NCBI GenBank assembly: GCA_023846275.1
Contig: JAIUJO010000189.1
Coordinates: forward strand, 595,771 to 659,770
Source of the DNA: Vanilla planifolia
Taxonomy: Eukaryota > Streptophyta > Magnoliopsida > Asparagales > Orchidaceae
DNA length: 64,000 nucleotides
Direction of reading: 5' to 3'
The notes beneath the pieces are model-generated. The model ran no database searches and was not told the DNA's origin. It saw only the letters and a list, made by a program, of their open reading frames with translations. Each line of letters starts with the position of its first letter. Within the stretch, counting starts at the first letter, position 1. The position numbers were made by a program, and so were the translations under genes. This document shows positions 1-10,879 of the stretch, piece after piece.

Positions 1-3000
1 CCACTTCTTAATTTCCTTTTTACCTTTGTTGTCCTTGGAGGGTTCATTTAGCAAAGAGTGTGGCATGGTGTATGATGTGTCTTAGCTATTCTTCTTACGT
101 TGGCATTGTAATTGCCCCTCTTTTAATTGGGATTGTTTTTATTTTCCCTTCTAAATTTCAAACACCTACTTTCTGTTATGACAAATCAGACCAATAAATT
201 TTTCGATGTGAATTCGAGACACTAACGTCTTTTTTTCTTGCTTTCTGCTGCAATTAAGTGAACAATTTTCTCCATCTTACTTCATGGATGCAACATCGAA
301 GTGGCCTTAGAAGGTATGTCATTATTCCAAATTTCAAGTTTTTGAAAAGGATCTTTGCTTCTTCCTTTGCTAGTTATGTCAACCCAGAAAATTTTTGATG
401 AATGTGTGCCACATCTGACTTAGTCAAAATTAAAATGGAAGCCCCAAATTTTACCTCCAATGTTTCCAAGAAAGCCTAAGTGAGGTGGAGCTAGAAGAAT
501 CCCAGGTGACTTAAGCATCCTTAGTATTTTTCTTTGGGCTAATGAATTTGAGAATCCAAGGCTTTGTTTACCATCTCATATCTTGCTGAAAAACTTTTAT
601 TACTCTTAGTTAATGAAGAAGACTTATCTATTTCCAACACATTTGGAAGCAAGAGAAGGCTTAAGGAAATTACCAATGAGCTAACCTCAACAATGAAGAA
701 ATCTAAATATTTTCATTAAGGGAGTAATTGATAACATCATTATCATCCATATTAGACCATTAGTTACCTCTTCAAGAGTTTGAGAATACTCCATTGAATG
801 TATCTCTCAAGTAAATTCTTATTGCCACATTACCTTTCGTTATCATCCATGAAGTCTTTGATCACAAAAATTGTTTAAGAAGGTTAGCTACAATAATATT
901 ATGGTAAGAAGGCAGAAAGAGAGACATAAAGTAGCTCTCTTAGGTCCTTGCTGGATGGTTAATTGGCTTTATTTAAGAGGAAGCAACTCTTGACCAAGGG
1001 TTTGTAGAGAGAGGATGATGAAAGTGAGGGTTTTGAGAGTGAAAGGGAGGAAACAAGAGAAGAGGTTGTGATTTAATTTTAGGGGAGACAAACATGAGAA
1101 AGAGAAAGCATGTGATAATTTTGGAGGTTTTGGAGTGAGGTATTTGGCAAAAGTTTAAGCAAGGATGAAAGGGAGAGGGTTTTGAGGTTTAAGATGGTTT
1201 TTAGGTTTATTGCGTTTGTTTTGACTAAAAAGGTAAAAAAAGAAATAAAAAATAGAGGAAGAAGGAGGTCATTAAGAGTTTCAAGATGTTGGATTGATAT
1301 TTAAGTCTAGTCAAGCATAAGCCCTCAAGCTATGCAAGAGTTATCACCAAAAACAATTATCTAAAACTTTCATTTATCTTATATTTTTTTTCATACAAGA
1401 GTTCTTGAAAAAGAATAAAAATGGAAAGAAATGTTCATGGAAATAAAAATCTTAATTAAACTCTTCTTAATTTTCAACAACTTATTTTAGGAAAGAAAGC
1501 ATGATGAAATAAAGACAGATCAAAAAGAAATAAAAAAAGATAATGTTATTCTCAACCTTGGCACTTTTTATGTATTTCGTTTAAAGGAATTCATCCAAAA
1601 GGGAGCTTAACTAGCCAAAGCAAGTATTAAAAAGATTGAAAATCCATGAAAAGCTCCCAACCATGCTTCCTGTTGTCTTAATCAATTGAAAGGTGTCCAT
1701 TGTGGTGTCAAGTGAAGGAACCAAGAAAATTCAAAATGAACTATGATGTACTATAATAAACTATGATAAAGCACTCATAAATCATGAAGATCTATCATGT
1801 GAAATGAACGAAGTTATATGTCATCATCTACAAAGATTGTGAAGCAAGGTTTGATCTGAGAAGTTTTGTGTTTGGTTTAAGCTTTATGTAGTTTCTATGG
1901 ATTAAAGGAGTTTCAAGCTCCACATTTTTTGTTGCATCACCTTGAAGGAAAACCATTTAAGACCTATTGAGACTTTGCATCTCTCTTTAGTGCCATGGAG
2001 ACAAGTTTAAGTACACGTTAGTATTATTTTGGTGATCTTTGGAGGTTATCAAGCATGCCCTTATATATTAATTCTAAAATCATTTAAGGCAAACACTTTG
2101 TCAAATGTAATAATGAGAATATTTTATTTCATTCCAATCTCCTTTGAGCCAATGCATCTTTGTTATTTAGAATTTCCTAAACCCACCATCGTGTTCAAAT
2201 GACTTATTGCAAGCATTGATGTGTGTTTGGTATTGTGGATATCGTAATTTTGTTGATTCTTTATTTTGGAATGCCTTCAATAAGATGGGCATTTGTTTAA
2301 GTCGTGTTCTCCCCTATGTTGGTTCCCCAATCAGCTTCTTAGGAGAATAAACTAAGCTTAAAGTTAGCATTCTTTTTTTGCATTTGGGAATGAAATATAA
2401 GTAGTCATGTAGATGGAAAATGTTATGAACATGACAATATCATTATTTGTTATTTTTTATTTACCTACAAAAAATAAATTTCACATTATGGCTTCAACAC
2501 CTTCTGTGTATAAATTTTACAACCTAGTTTTATTATGTCGAGATATTGTTTCATTTAATCATCCGATTCAAACCAAAGACGGTTTTATTCTCAAAAACAT
2601 TTTAGACATTTTAAGGCTAAATTATCACATAAATCTCCAAATCATTTTCTTTATATTCAATGAGGGATTATTTATTTTTATACTCTACAAACTAAAATCC
2701 TACAAAAAATTACTCTTTGTTAAGTAATTTCAATCTTGGTCGTCACCTGTCAGGTACTCTTCACACTCTTTCATCCCTTGTATTGAAATAAAGTCTTACT
2801 CCATTAGGCTTCACATGTTTAAAGAGAACTACTTCAGTTGAAGAGTTGCTACCTGAGTACAATGATAGGAAGTCGTGGCATTTCGTCAATTTATTGGACG
2901 TCTTGGTTCTTCTTCCTAGATTGTTTTTTTTCCTTGTTGATCTTTTAGTTCCTTCCAAAGTATATGTATATTTGTTAACTTGAATGGAGAGCAAAGGGTT

Positions 3001-3330
3001 TTAATTAAGCAAAGGGAGACCATTCTCTCACTCCTAGCTCAGCACATTGATATTTTTGCATGGTCGTGTTTTGATATGGTTGGTGTTACTTGAGTTATGT
3101 TTTACCAACATCTTAATGTTAACTTTGAATACTTAAGAATATGATAGAAGAAGACACACTTAGCTAAGAAAAAAAGCCCCTAGCTAAAGAGAACTAGCTT
3201 ATATTCTTAAGGTTTGATTCATTGTTGTTGTGTAATACCTCAAGTGGTTGGAAAAGTTTTTTCTTGTCAAGATAAGTAATGACAAATGACACATTTATGT
3301 TGACTCTTTGTTTTATCTTATTTGGCTTGA
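1..3330. other. degenerate intergenic DNA, no gene seen
   Basis: I see no supportable gene here. All reading frames are short and do not resemble a known family. A purine-rich stretch lies at about 960-1260. The block leads directly into the Ty3-gypsy reverse transcriptase relic, so part of it may be the worn 5' half (LTR, gag, protease) of the same element, but I could not recognise any gag or protease motif. Confidence 0.4.
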
Positions 3331-3885
3331 CCAAAAGTTTCTTTTTTGTTAAGAATTGATGCTTCAATGAGCTTGATTGCAACTTTTAATCATTTAAGTT
3401 TTTTGAATGCCTTCTTTGGATGACAACAGATTAGGATTTTTGAGTTGGACAATGAAAAACTTCATCTATCATCAATTTTCAATATGTTGCTAAAAGGCCA
3501 TGTCTTTTGTTTTAAAAACTAAAAGGGCAACATATCAATACATGGTTAATAAAGTTTTTAGCCATCAATGAGGATTGAATCTTGATGCATATGTTGAGGA
3601 GTTCTTAGTCAAAAGCAATCATTCTTCGCCTATGTTGAGTCTCTTAAAGAGAACTTTAAAAAATTATGAAAATTTTGGTTGCATGTCAATCCAACCGAGT
3701 GCAATTTTTGCATGTTATCAAGCATGTTTGAAGAAAGAAAGTGAAGCTAACCCTGATGGCATTTGAGACTTTTTGAAAATGCATTCACCAAAGACATTTT
3801 GAGACCTATATAAGTTAGATTGTCATATTGCTAAGTTGTGTAGAATCATATCTTGCTATGAATTCAAGGATTAACCATTTTCAAG
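3331..3885 (+). mobile_element. Ty3-gypsy reverse transcriptase relic
   Basis: This is a decayed fragment of the reverse transcriptase of a Ty3-gypsy LTR retrotransposon, the enzyme that copies element RNA into DNA. The order of family motifs is kept. PKVSFLLRID (from 3331) matches the family's PKDSFPLPRID, and LSFLNAFFG matches LSFMDAFSG. ATYQYMVNKVF (about 3515-3547) matches ATYQRxxNKxF. NLDAYVEEFLVKS (from about 3577) matches NLxAYVDDMLVKS. It ends with EANPDGI and a segment like SPKTxKxxQKLTGRIAAL. The catalytic YVDD reads YVEE. The first part is in one frame with a stop at 3421. The frame shifts by +1 near 3490, and further stops lie at 3569 and 3764. It cannot encode an active enzyme. 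The assignment rests on remembered family motifs, and the exact lineage (Tat-like?) is inference. Confidence 0.85.
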
Positions 3886-4096
3886 CCATTGAGAGGAAAA
3901 ATTAGATTGTAGCTTATAAAAAACTATGAGAATGCAATGGAATTAAGAAGCTCATCTGCTATGTCTTTCATGTTCTTAAAAATTTGGAATAATGTTATCC
4001 AACCTCTCAAGTTTGATATTATTAAATCCATTTATTTTGTGGATTATTGAAGCAGTTCATTTGGTTATAACCTAGCCACGAGTTTTTTAATTAGAA

Positions 4097-4330
4097 TTGT
4101 GCTGGCCAACAATGCAAAAGAATGTTGCACAATATGTTTAGATTGTAAAAATTGTCATTTTAATAGATATTTGCCTCGATGACTACTAGGATCAATGAAA
4201 GCCATTAATGTATTATGGCATTTCCTAGTTTATGAAAAAAAATTTCTTGGGCAAACATTGGTATTTTGTTGTGATAGTTGATTGCTTCACAAAATAGATT
4301 GAAGAAAAATCATTGGTTAAAAGAGCACAA
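4097..4330 (+). mobile_element. Ty3-gypsy integrase relic
   Basis: This segment reads as the N-terminal zinc-binding region and start of the catalytic core of a Ty3-gypsy integrase. CWPTMQKNVAQYV (from 4100) resembles the YWPTMxxDxxxYVxxC segment. HWYFVVIVDCFTK followed by a stop and IEEKSLVKRA (4256-4330) resembles the family's HWYFVVxVDYFTKWIEAxxL. Both pieces are in one frame, but stops interrupt it at 4139, between the pieces, and at 4295 (the conserved Trp). It lies 0.2 kb downstream of the reverse transcriptase relic, in the same orientation and in the order expected for gypsy pol, so both probably come from one element. RNase H between them is not recognisable. Confidence 0.8.
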
Positions 4331-5846
4331 CTAAACGAACTTTAGAATGCTTATGTAATTTAGTACAAGCTCTTGAAATAACATAGCAAATTAGATTTTA
4401 ATCTTTATACATTTTCTATGAAGTTCTAGAGTTCTTTGAGGTGCTTCTTGGACACATGATTATCATAGTAGTAAATCATTTTCTGTCTTCAATTTAGAGT
4501 ATTCTTATCTACTCCACAATAAGTGATCTATGAGTCTACCTACCTTATGATAATTTATAGAATATACTAAATAGATAAATTGGATTACATAATAAATATT
4601 TAAAGTGTTTATTATTATCAAAATAAGATACTATTTTTATTGTCATGGAATTCAATACTACCTTGTCATGTTAATGGGTTATCTAATGACTTGATTGTCC
4701 ATAAATATATTCTTGGCATTTAGCATATGGAGTTGAGAGGAGGGAGGAGAGAGACAGAAAGGAGAATATTTAAACTATTATATTTGATTTTCTCTCTTAT
4801 GGTCATTTCTTCTTTGTTTATCTCTTTATTATTTCTAAGTTCAAATCGTGAACTTGGAAGAGCTTCCTTTTTGAAGTACCCCACAGCACCTAGTAATTCT
4901 TCAACTCAAATTCTCTTTTGTTTCTTAAAATCTATAGTTAACCTCAATACTTTGCATTAAGGATGCTAGTATAGATGGTCATGACAGAGATTTTTAAAAT
5001 TGTTTGAGTATAAGTGCTTAAATCAAATGAAGCTTTATGAGAAGGTATTTTTTATTTCTAAAACCATATAAAATTTTTTTATTTTAAAGAAGCTACTATA
5101 ACTTTTGATAAAATGCATTAGATATCATCTGATGCTTTAGCAAGATTAGAAAATTCATATAATTGATCAATTTTTATTGCCAACTTATTTCGTGTTACAG
5201 ATCAAAATAAAAACTATTATTCTATTGAATGGGTTTGTTTTGCATGTTTCTTGATTTATGAATTTAATTATACTTTTTTTGTTTGTATTTATTGTTTTTT
5301 TTAAGTGTGTTGGGGTGGGTTGGCCTTCGCTTGGAAGGAACTGAAGTATGATTGGTAGAAATAGCTTGTTGTGCTTGTGTAGTATATTTGTTTATTTTAC
5401 ACTGTTAAATGCTGAAATGGTAAAAAATGGATTAACCAAAGTAGCTAAGCCAAGGAGTAGTGATTTAGTAGTATTTTGTTTTTATCTAACAAACATTTTA
5501 ATTTAGAGTAAATGAATCTGGAAGTTTAACCTATAGTTGGGATAAATTTTTCAGTTATTTAGTTTTTGATGTGTTTCTATTTTCTTCATTCACTTTTTTT
5601 CAAAAATCTTTTCATATCTTATTCCTATAGTAGACATAAATAAGGACATAAAAAACATTAAATGACCATGCTCAAATCACTAGGTTAGCACGATTGAATC
5701 GGATGATCAAACCAATTGTTGAGCTAGTTGAATGCCCAGTTTGGTCTTCAACATTAATTCTCTATCTTGGAGAAAATGCATATAAAAAGCTTCAACTCTC
5801 ATTCATTATTCTTAACTCCATGTTTTACTATCCCTTCTTTAAAAAG
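4331..5846. other. AT-rich spacer, no gene recognised
   Basis: No recognisable coding sequence. A 77-codon frame starting at 4727 has a hydrophobic middle but no family resemblance, and its flanks are typical AT-rich intergenic DNA, so I do not call it a gene. The missing N-terminal half of the neighbouring kinesin (stalk and first motor exons) was looked for here and not found. Confidence 0.4.
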
Positions 5847-7139
5847 TTTTGTATCTTTGCTTATGGACAAGTTGGTTCTAGTAAAACTTATACCATGAAG
5901 GGCAAGCCTAAAGCCCCTTAGCAGAAAGGATTAATACCATGTTCCTTGGAGCCCATCTTTGAGACTAGCCAATCACTACAATACTAGGGTTGGATTTACA
6001 AAATACTGGTGTGAATGTCAATTTACATGAAAACGTAAATTGTGCTCAATCATTCTTGCTTTCAAACCATGCTTTTCTTCTTTTACTGGCATCAATGTTA
6101 GAGATCTACAATGAAACAATTCTTGATTTGTTATCACCCAATCGTAGCACAAATAGTTGTCTAACTCTTCTTAACAAGCAATATACCATCAGGCACGATT
6201 CAGCTGGTAATACACATGTGCCAAACCTTACTGTTGTTGATGTGTGTAGCATAAAGGAAATTTCCTTTCTGCTTGATCAAGCTGCAAGGAGCAGGTAATT
6301 GAAATCAACATAGACATAGTAAATTGGAGCATGCTTTCATCTTTTATTTTCTTGTTTCTGGTGGCCAATTGAATACATCATGTGTATTCAGTTTCGCAAA
6401 TGTTCCATATTCTTGGGTACCAAGCTTTGTTTTGCTTGCATGCATGCATTCATCTTTTGTTTTCTGGTTTTTGGTGGCTAACTGAATACGACATGTGCAT
6501 TATTTCATTTCATGTTCCATATTCTGGGGTACCAAGCTGTGCTTTGCTTGCATGCCTTTAAACGTACGATTCTGTATCAGCATTTTTTGACTTATGGATC
6601 ATTCTTCTCTTTCCCAACCTAACTGGCCACAAGGCTATCATTGCATGAGATTGGAACTAATGATTCAGGTTTTACTTTGTTCATCAGGTCAGTTGGCAAG
6701 ACTCAGATGAATGAACAATCATCAAGAAGCCATTTTGTTTTCACCTTAAGAATATTTGGGTCAAATGTTATGAGTGGTGGCTTTTCCTTGTTTCTTTGAG
6801 CCATTAAGCTTGTTACCTAAGACATTTGTTGACCTAACTCTTTCATTATAGGCCACAGAACAACAGGTTCAAGGTTTTTTGAACTTGATAGATCTTGTCG
6901 GAAGCAAGTGTCTTGCTAAAAGTGGCTCAACCAGAGATCGTCTAAAGGAAAACCAGGCAAGAATTTGTTCTCACTTATGCTGAAAAATCTTGTTTTAGAT
7001 GCATATGCAGAAATACGCTTTGTCCTTGAAACAGGCAATTAACAAAAGCTTGTCTTCACTGAGCGATGTTATATTTACAATTGCCAAGAAGAAGGATCAT
7101 GTTCCTTATAGAAACTCAAAATTGGCATACCTTTTATAG
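5847..7139 (+). pseudogene. kinesin-14 (ATK-like) motor-domain pseudogene
   Basis: Intact family members are minus-end-directed microtubule motors of the spindle and phragmoplast. Five exon pieces can be read: 5847-6008, 6089-6294, 6688-6776, 6852-6956 and 7035-7139. They cover the motor from the P-loop (IFAYGQVGSSKTYTM, normally GQTGSGKTYTM) through MLEIYNET, switch I (NEQSSRSH, intact), switch II (LIDLVGSK, normally LIDLAGSE), [12 protein letters not shown] and [13 protein letters not shown]. Exon borders match ATK1-type genes as I remember them. Damage: stops at 5919, 5985 and 7137 (CAG to TAG at the last codon of the final exon). The acceptor before 6089 reads TG instead of AG. The donor after 6776 leaves a phase mismatch. 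The donor after 6956 is GC. The N-terminal stalk, the first motor exons and the C-terminal motor end are absent. Introns are retained, so it arose by DNA duplication rather than retroposition. Confidence 0.92.
6330..6556. repeat. 113-bp tandem duplication in kinesin intron
   Basis: Two adjacent imperfect copies, 6330-6442 and 6443-6556, share TTCATCTTTT, GTGGC(C/T)AA(T/C)TGAATAC, GTTCCATATTCT, GGGTACCAAGCT and TTTGCTTGCATGC in the same order. They lie inside the intron between the second and third motor-domain pieces. Confidence 0.85.
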
Positions 7140-7288
7140 GTACATGGCCGTTGGATTTCTGGGATGTTTAGTATATTGCAGTGTGTACAATTTTGTTGAG
7201 TGATTAAACAACATTTGTTCACTAGGGTTTTAGAAACAACAACTAAAGCAATGCATTCTTTGTTGCCCCAAGCCATTAAAACAATTTG

Positions 7289-7490
7289 GTGTTAGCAGCA
7301 TGTATTTTGCAGATGATGGATTTGATCATTGCTTCCTCTTCCATTGCCAGAATTTTCATGTCAGATGTAAAAATTTGTTTCGCATCTGATTGATCTACTT
7401 CTTTGTGATCTTCATGTATGGTATTGGGTGATGAACTATCTTCCTTTTCATCACCCATTGTTCTGAAAGCTAAGCGTTCATCTTCTTTTA
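7289..7490 (-). other. coding-like segment, unrecognised
   Basis: Read on the minus strand, a possible acceptor (ATCTATTTAG, 7500-7491) is followed by an open frame of about 65 codons. It is rich in Glu, Asp, Ser and Lys (for example MGDEKEDSSSPNTIHED and ILAMEEEAMIKSIICKIHA). The composition looks like plant coding sequence rather than AT-rich noise. No donor site is obvious at its end and I do not recognise the protein. It could be an exon of a minus-strand gene that also includes the segments at 10.76-10.87 and 13.94-14.11 kb, but nothing links them directly. Confidence 0.3.
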
Positions 7491-7499
7491 CTAAATAGA

Positions 7500-10400
7500 T
7501 ATTGAAGTTGCGCATAGTATTATATTTTATGCCTTTGATATTTTTCTATACCCTTGGCAAAGAGAAACCATTGTCAATCTAAGTTGTGCCCTTATAAATT
7601 ATATGTTATTAAAAAATATGACCTAGTGAGGTTGTTTTAATTTTTAAAGTGCTTCTATTAATTAGATGACAGAGTTGTAATTATATAGAGTCCTTTATGC
7701 CCTAAAATTGTAAGAATTGGCAGGTTTTCACTGGTATTGCCAATACATTTTACTATATATTGCTAGAATTTCAGTATTATACCTAGTATCAACAAAAAAA
7801 TGAAGCTTTTAACTCAAATCGGGAAAAGAATTTCGTGTTATAATCAGATTATGATCAATCTTAGCTTCAGTATATGCACGTGCATGAGGATGCATACAAT
7901 GGCATATGCATACTAGTATTTTTGAGAACGTACTTTACAGTGATACATTCTATAATTTATGTTGGTTTATTTACAGTACTTGTATGGATCAAAATATCAG
8001 GTATTAGTTTACCATAGTGCAAGAACTTAATTTTAAAAGAAAAGGACAACATGAGTCCTATTATTCTCACAAAACGTGCTCTTAGTGTGATAATTTTTAT
8101 TCATAAAAAACCTTCCAATTTTCTTGATTGAGAAAGTGGCCAAATTGAAAAATCGTTGTCATGATTTAACTCAGTTTGCTATAAACTTTGATTCCTTAAA
8201 AAATATATATGTTCCTAAACATGGATTACAGCCTCTAGTGACAAGCAAGCATTACATTGACATCAAATTAGCCATAATAAAAAAATATAGGAGAGTTAAA
8301 ATATACTTTTGAATAACAAGTTTTGGACCAATGGGCATATTTATGATGGCATGCATTGGCTATATGACAAAAAAAAGAATTTTTAGGAATATAAAAAGGC
8401 TGCATATGCCATACACAAGTATCATTAAATAATGTTGAAATGATCAACTCTGTTAACAAATTAATTCAACTTATTTTTTTGACCAATGTTTCCAATAAAA
8501 CCAAGAGAATTACTGTAATAATTAAAATCAATCAACTTGATCTTAGAAAACTAAGAAATCAAGTAACAAAACACAAAATATATGCCAAATAAGTATAGCA
8601 TTTATCTATATTGCTTAAATACCAATGATTCTTAATACATCTATTTTGATGTGACCAATTAAGTAAGAAACATTATAAGGTATGCTTTCATCTTTTTCAC
8701 TTAATAAGTTTAGAAACTAATGATTTAGCCTTGGTATTCAAAAGAAACGAGGAGAATGTTTGCACCATTCATATTTTTTAAGAGACTTTGAGGAATTTGC
8801 CCCTATTTGAACTTGAACATCTAGTTCATACGAGAATCATTAGCACATAAATTACATACCTGGCAATTTTCATTCGAAACACAATCTAGATATATATATG
8901 TAATGGAAAGGGGAAAGGGCATATTTGATTCAAATTCATACTAAGAGGAGCTCATTTGTCACATCAAAAGCATAACATTCACTAATTTGTGAGCGTATGT
9001 AATACAACTATATTCATAAATTGTTGTGTTTGATATTTTAGAAGAAATTTCTCTTTGAAAAATATTGATCATGAAATGAATTCTATACTAACAATTGTCT
9101 TGAAATGTACATTGCAAAAAAAGGTGATATCTTTTGGAATATCATTCAGTGGATGGGCATTTTTGTATTTAATAAGGAGCATACTTCAAAGCTTAAATTA
9201 AAATAATTTAGAGATCAAAATATATAAGGATGTCACAAGAGATGTTAAAGATTCAAATTGAAAATGTAGAAAACAAAAGTGATAAAAAATTAAACATATA
9301 AATCTATTAGTAATATATTGGATAATCTCTTAAGCTAAACAAACCTTAAATTATTGATCCATTTATTCATTAGATGAAGAAGGTAGTGCTTCAAAAATTT
9401 TGGAATGTGAAGACTGAGATGCATATAGAGCTTTAGATGAAGAAGATAGTGTTTGAAAAATTTAGGAATGTGAATACTGAGATGCATATAGTGGGATAGA
9501 CTTTGTTAGTGATGGCATGGTTAAGGATGCAATATTTATGGTCTACTAATGGTGAAATAATTGTCAAAATTTGAGGATAACAAATGGATGATAGAATGGA
9601 AAAAATCCTGAAACTTCGTAGCATGGACAAATGATTGATTCACATCATTTGAGAGATGTTGGCTCAATGTTGGTTGGCCCCTATTGAATATTAAACAATT
9701 TAATGAAAAATAAGTTTGAAGAGTGTTGTTAAGTGCTGTTGAAATGCTGTGTTTAAAGATTTGTTGCTTAGAAATACTTATTTTGAATTTGCACAAAACA
9801 TCTTTACTTATTAGTTGAAAAAATATAAAACTTTGACTTATTTTGTCAGAATAAAAGATCTTTTTGAACTATTAAAATAATAAAATGAAAAAAGATAGTG
9901 ATATCCCCCCTAATTTATAAATAAATATAATTAGATAAGTTCTTTATCATGACCTAAAATAAGTATTTTTGTGATTAAAAGTACAAAATTTAAGCAATCA
10001 AACAAACCCTCGATCTTATACTATCATGTGGAGTATTATTGTTTATAAACTCATTAGTTATGGATGGATAATACATGAAAACATGATTCCATAGTACTTG
10101 GAAAAAAATGTTTATGACTTTATGCATATACTTAAAATAAATATAAAAATATTGTAATATTCATGTAATGATTGATTATCCTCAACTTTATCAAATTATT
10201 ATATGAATATATTTACATAAATTTTTGTTTATATTTTTTTGAAAAATTAAATCATCACGATTAGATTCTAATTCTATAAACTGTATAGATAAATATCTTC
10301 TATTTGATGGTTGTAAAGACTATAACAATAATTTTTTCACTATTTTTAGAAACCAAATTTCATTCTATCATATCTATTATAACATGTGGTAGTTAAGAGG

Positions 10401-10750
10401 ATTTGTCCTGAACTAAAAATCCCAATTCGAAAGAAATGTCGAAATTATAAGATCAAGGCACAACATGCAAAAGTACTATGCCTAAACTTATAATGGATTT
10501 TTAAGAAGAATTAATCAATATTTCATGACAATCATCACAGGAAAGCATAAGATAGTATAACGTAACCAAATTCTCACATACTAATTTGCTTCAGTCAAAG
10601 CAAGAATTCCTTTACAACTTCCCTAACATGAACATAAATAAGCAATGCAACTAAATGTTATGACATGAAACTTTATAGGAATACAAATACATTAGAGAAG
10701 CCAAATAGGCACCAAACATAAAACGTTGGGAGGAAAAAAGTCAAGTTAAC
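7500..10750. other. AT-rich spacer with short repeats
   Basis: No gene supported. Only short frames occur on either strand, and none resembles a known family. The one clear structure is the 63-bp duplication at 9371-9496. Confidence 0.4.
9371..9496. repeat. 63-bp tandem duplication
   Basis: Two adjacent copies, 9371-9433 and 9434-9496, share TAGATGAAGAAG, TAGTG, GGAATGTGAA and ACTGAGATGCATATAG, with a few substitutions. Confidence 0.85.
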
Positions 10751-10756
10751 AGATAC

Positions 10757-10873
10757 CTTTTCATGGTCTACATGTTGACCAGGGCGACGAATGTGCAAGG
10801 GAGGCCCCTTCATTTGCGGTGGAGGGATGAGCGTCACTTGCCTATTTTGTAGTTCAGTCATTCCCTCTATCTT
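10757..10873 (-). other. 39-codon internal exon of an unrecognised gene
   Basis: On the minus strand a pyrimidine-leaning tract ends in GTGTCAG (10880-10874). The next 117 bases are fully open, exactly 39 codons, and end at AAG followed by the donor GTATCTG. The exon is therefore phase 0 at both ends. It encodes a Pro- and basic-rich segment containing LIPPPQMKGPP, LHIRRPGQH and VDHEK. Codon use and GC content are clearly higher than the surrounding AT-rich DNA. I do not recognise the protein family. The exon is intact, so it may belong to a live gene or a young relic. The candidate 5' exon is at 13.94-14.11 kb on the same strand. Confidence 0.5.
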
Positions 10874-10879
10874 CTGACA

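Noticed and set aside
4727-4960. 77-codon frame with hydrophobic middle that could be a small membrane protein
   Set aside because: No family resemblance, AT-rich composition like its flanks, and no supporting promoter or splice context.
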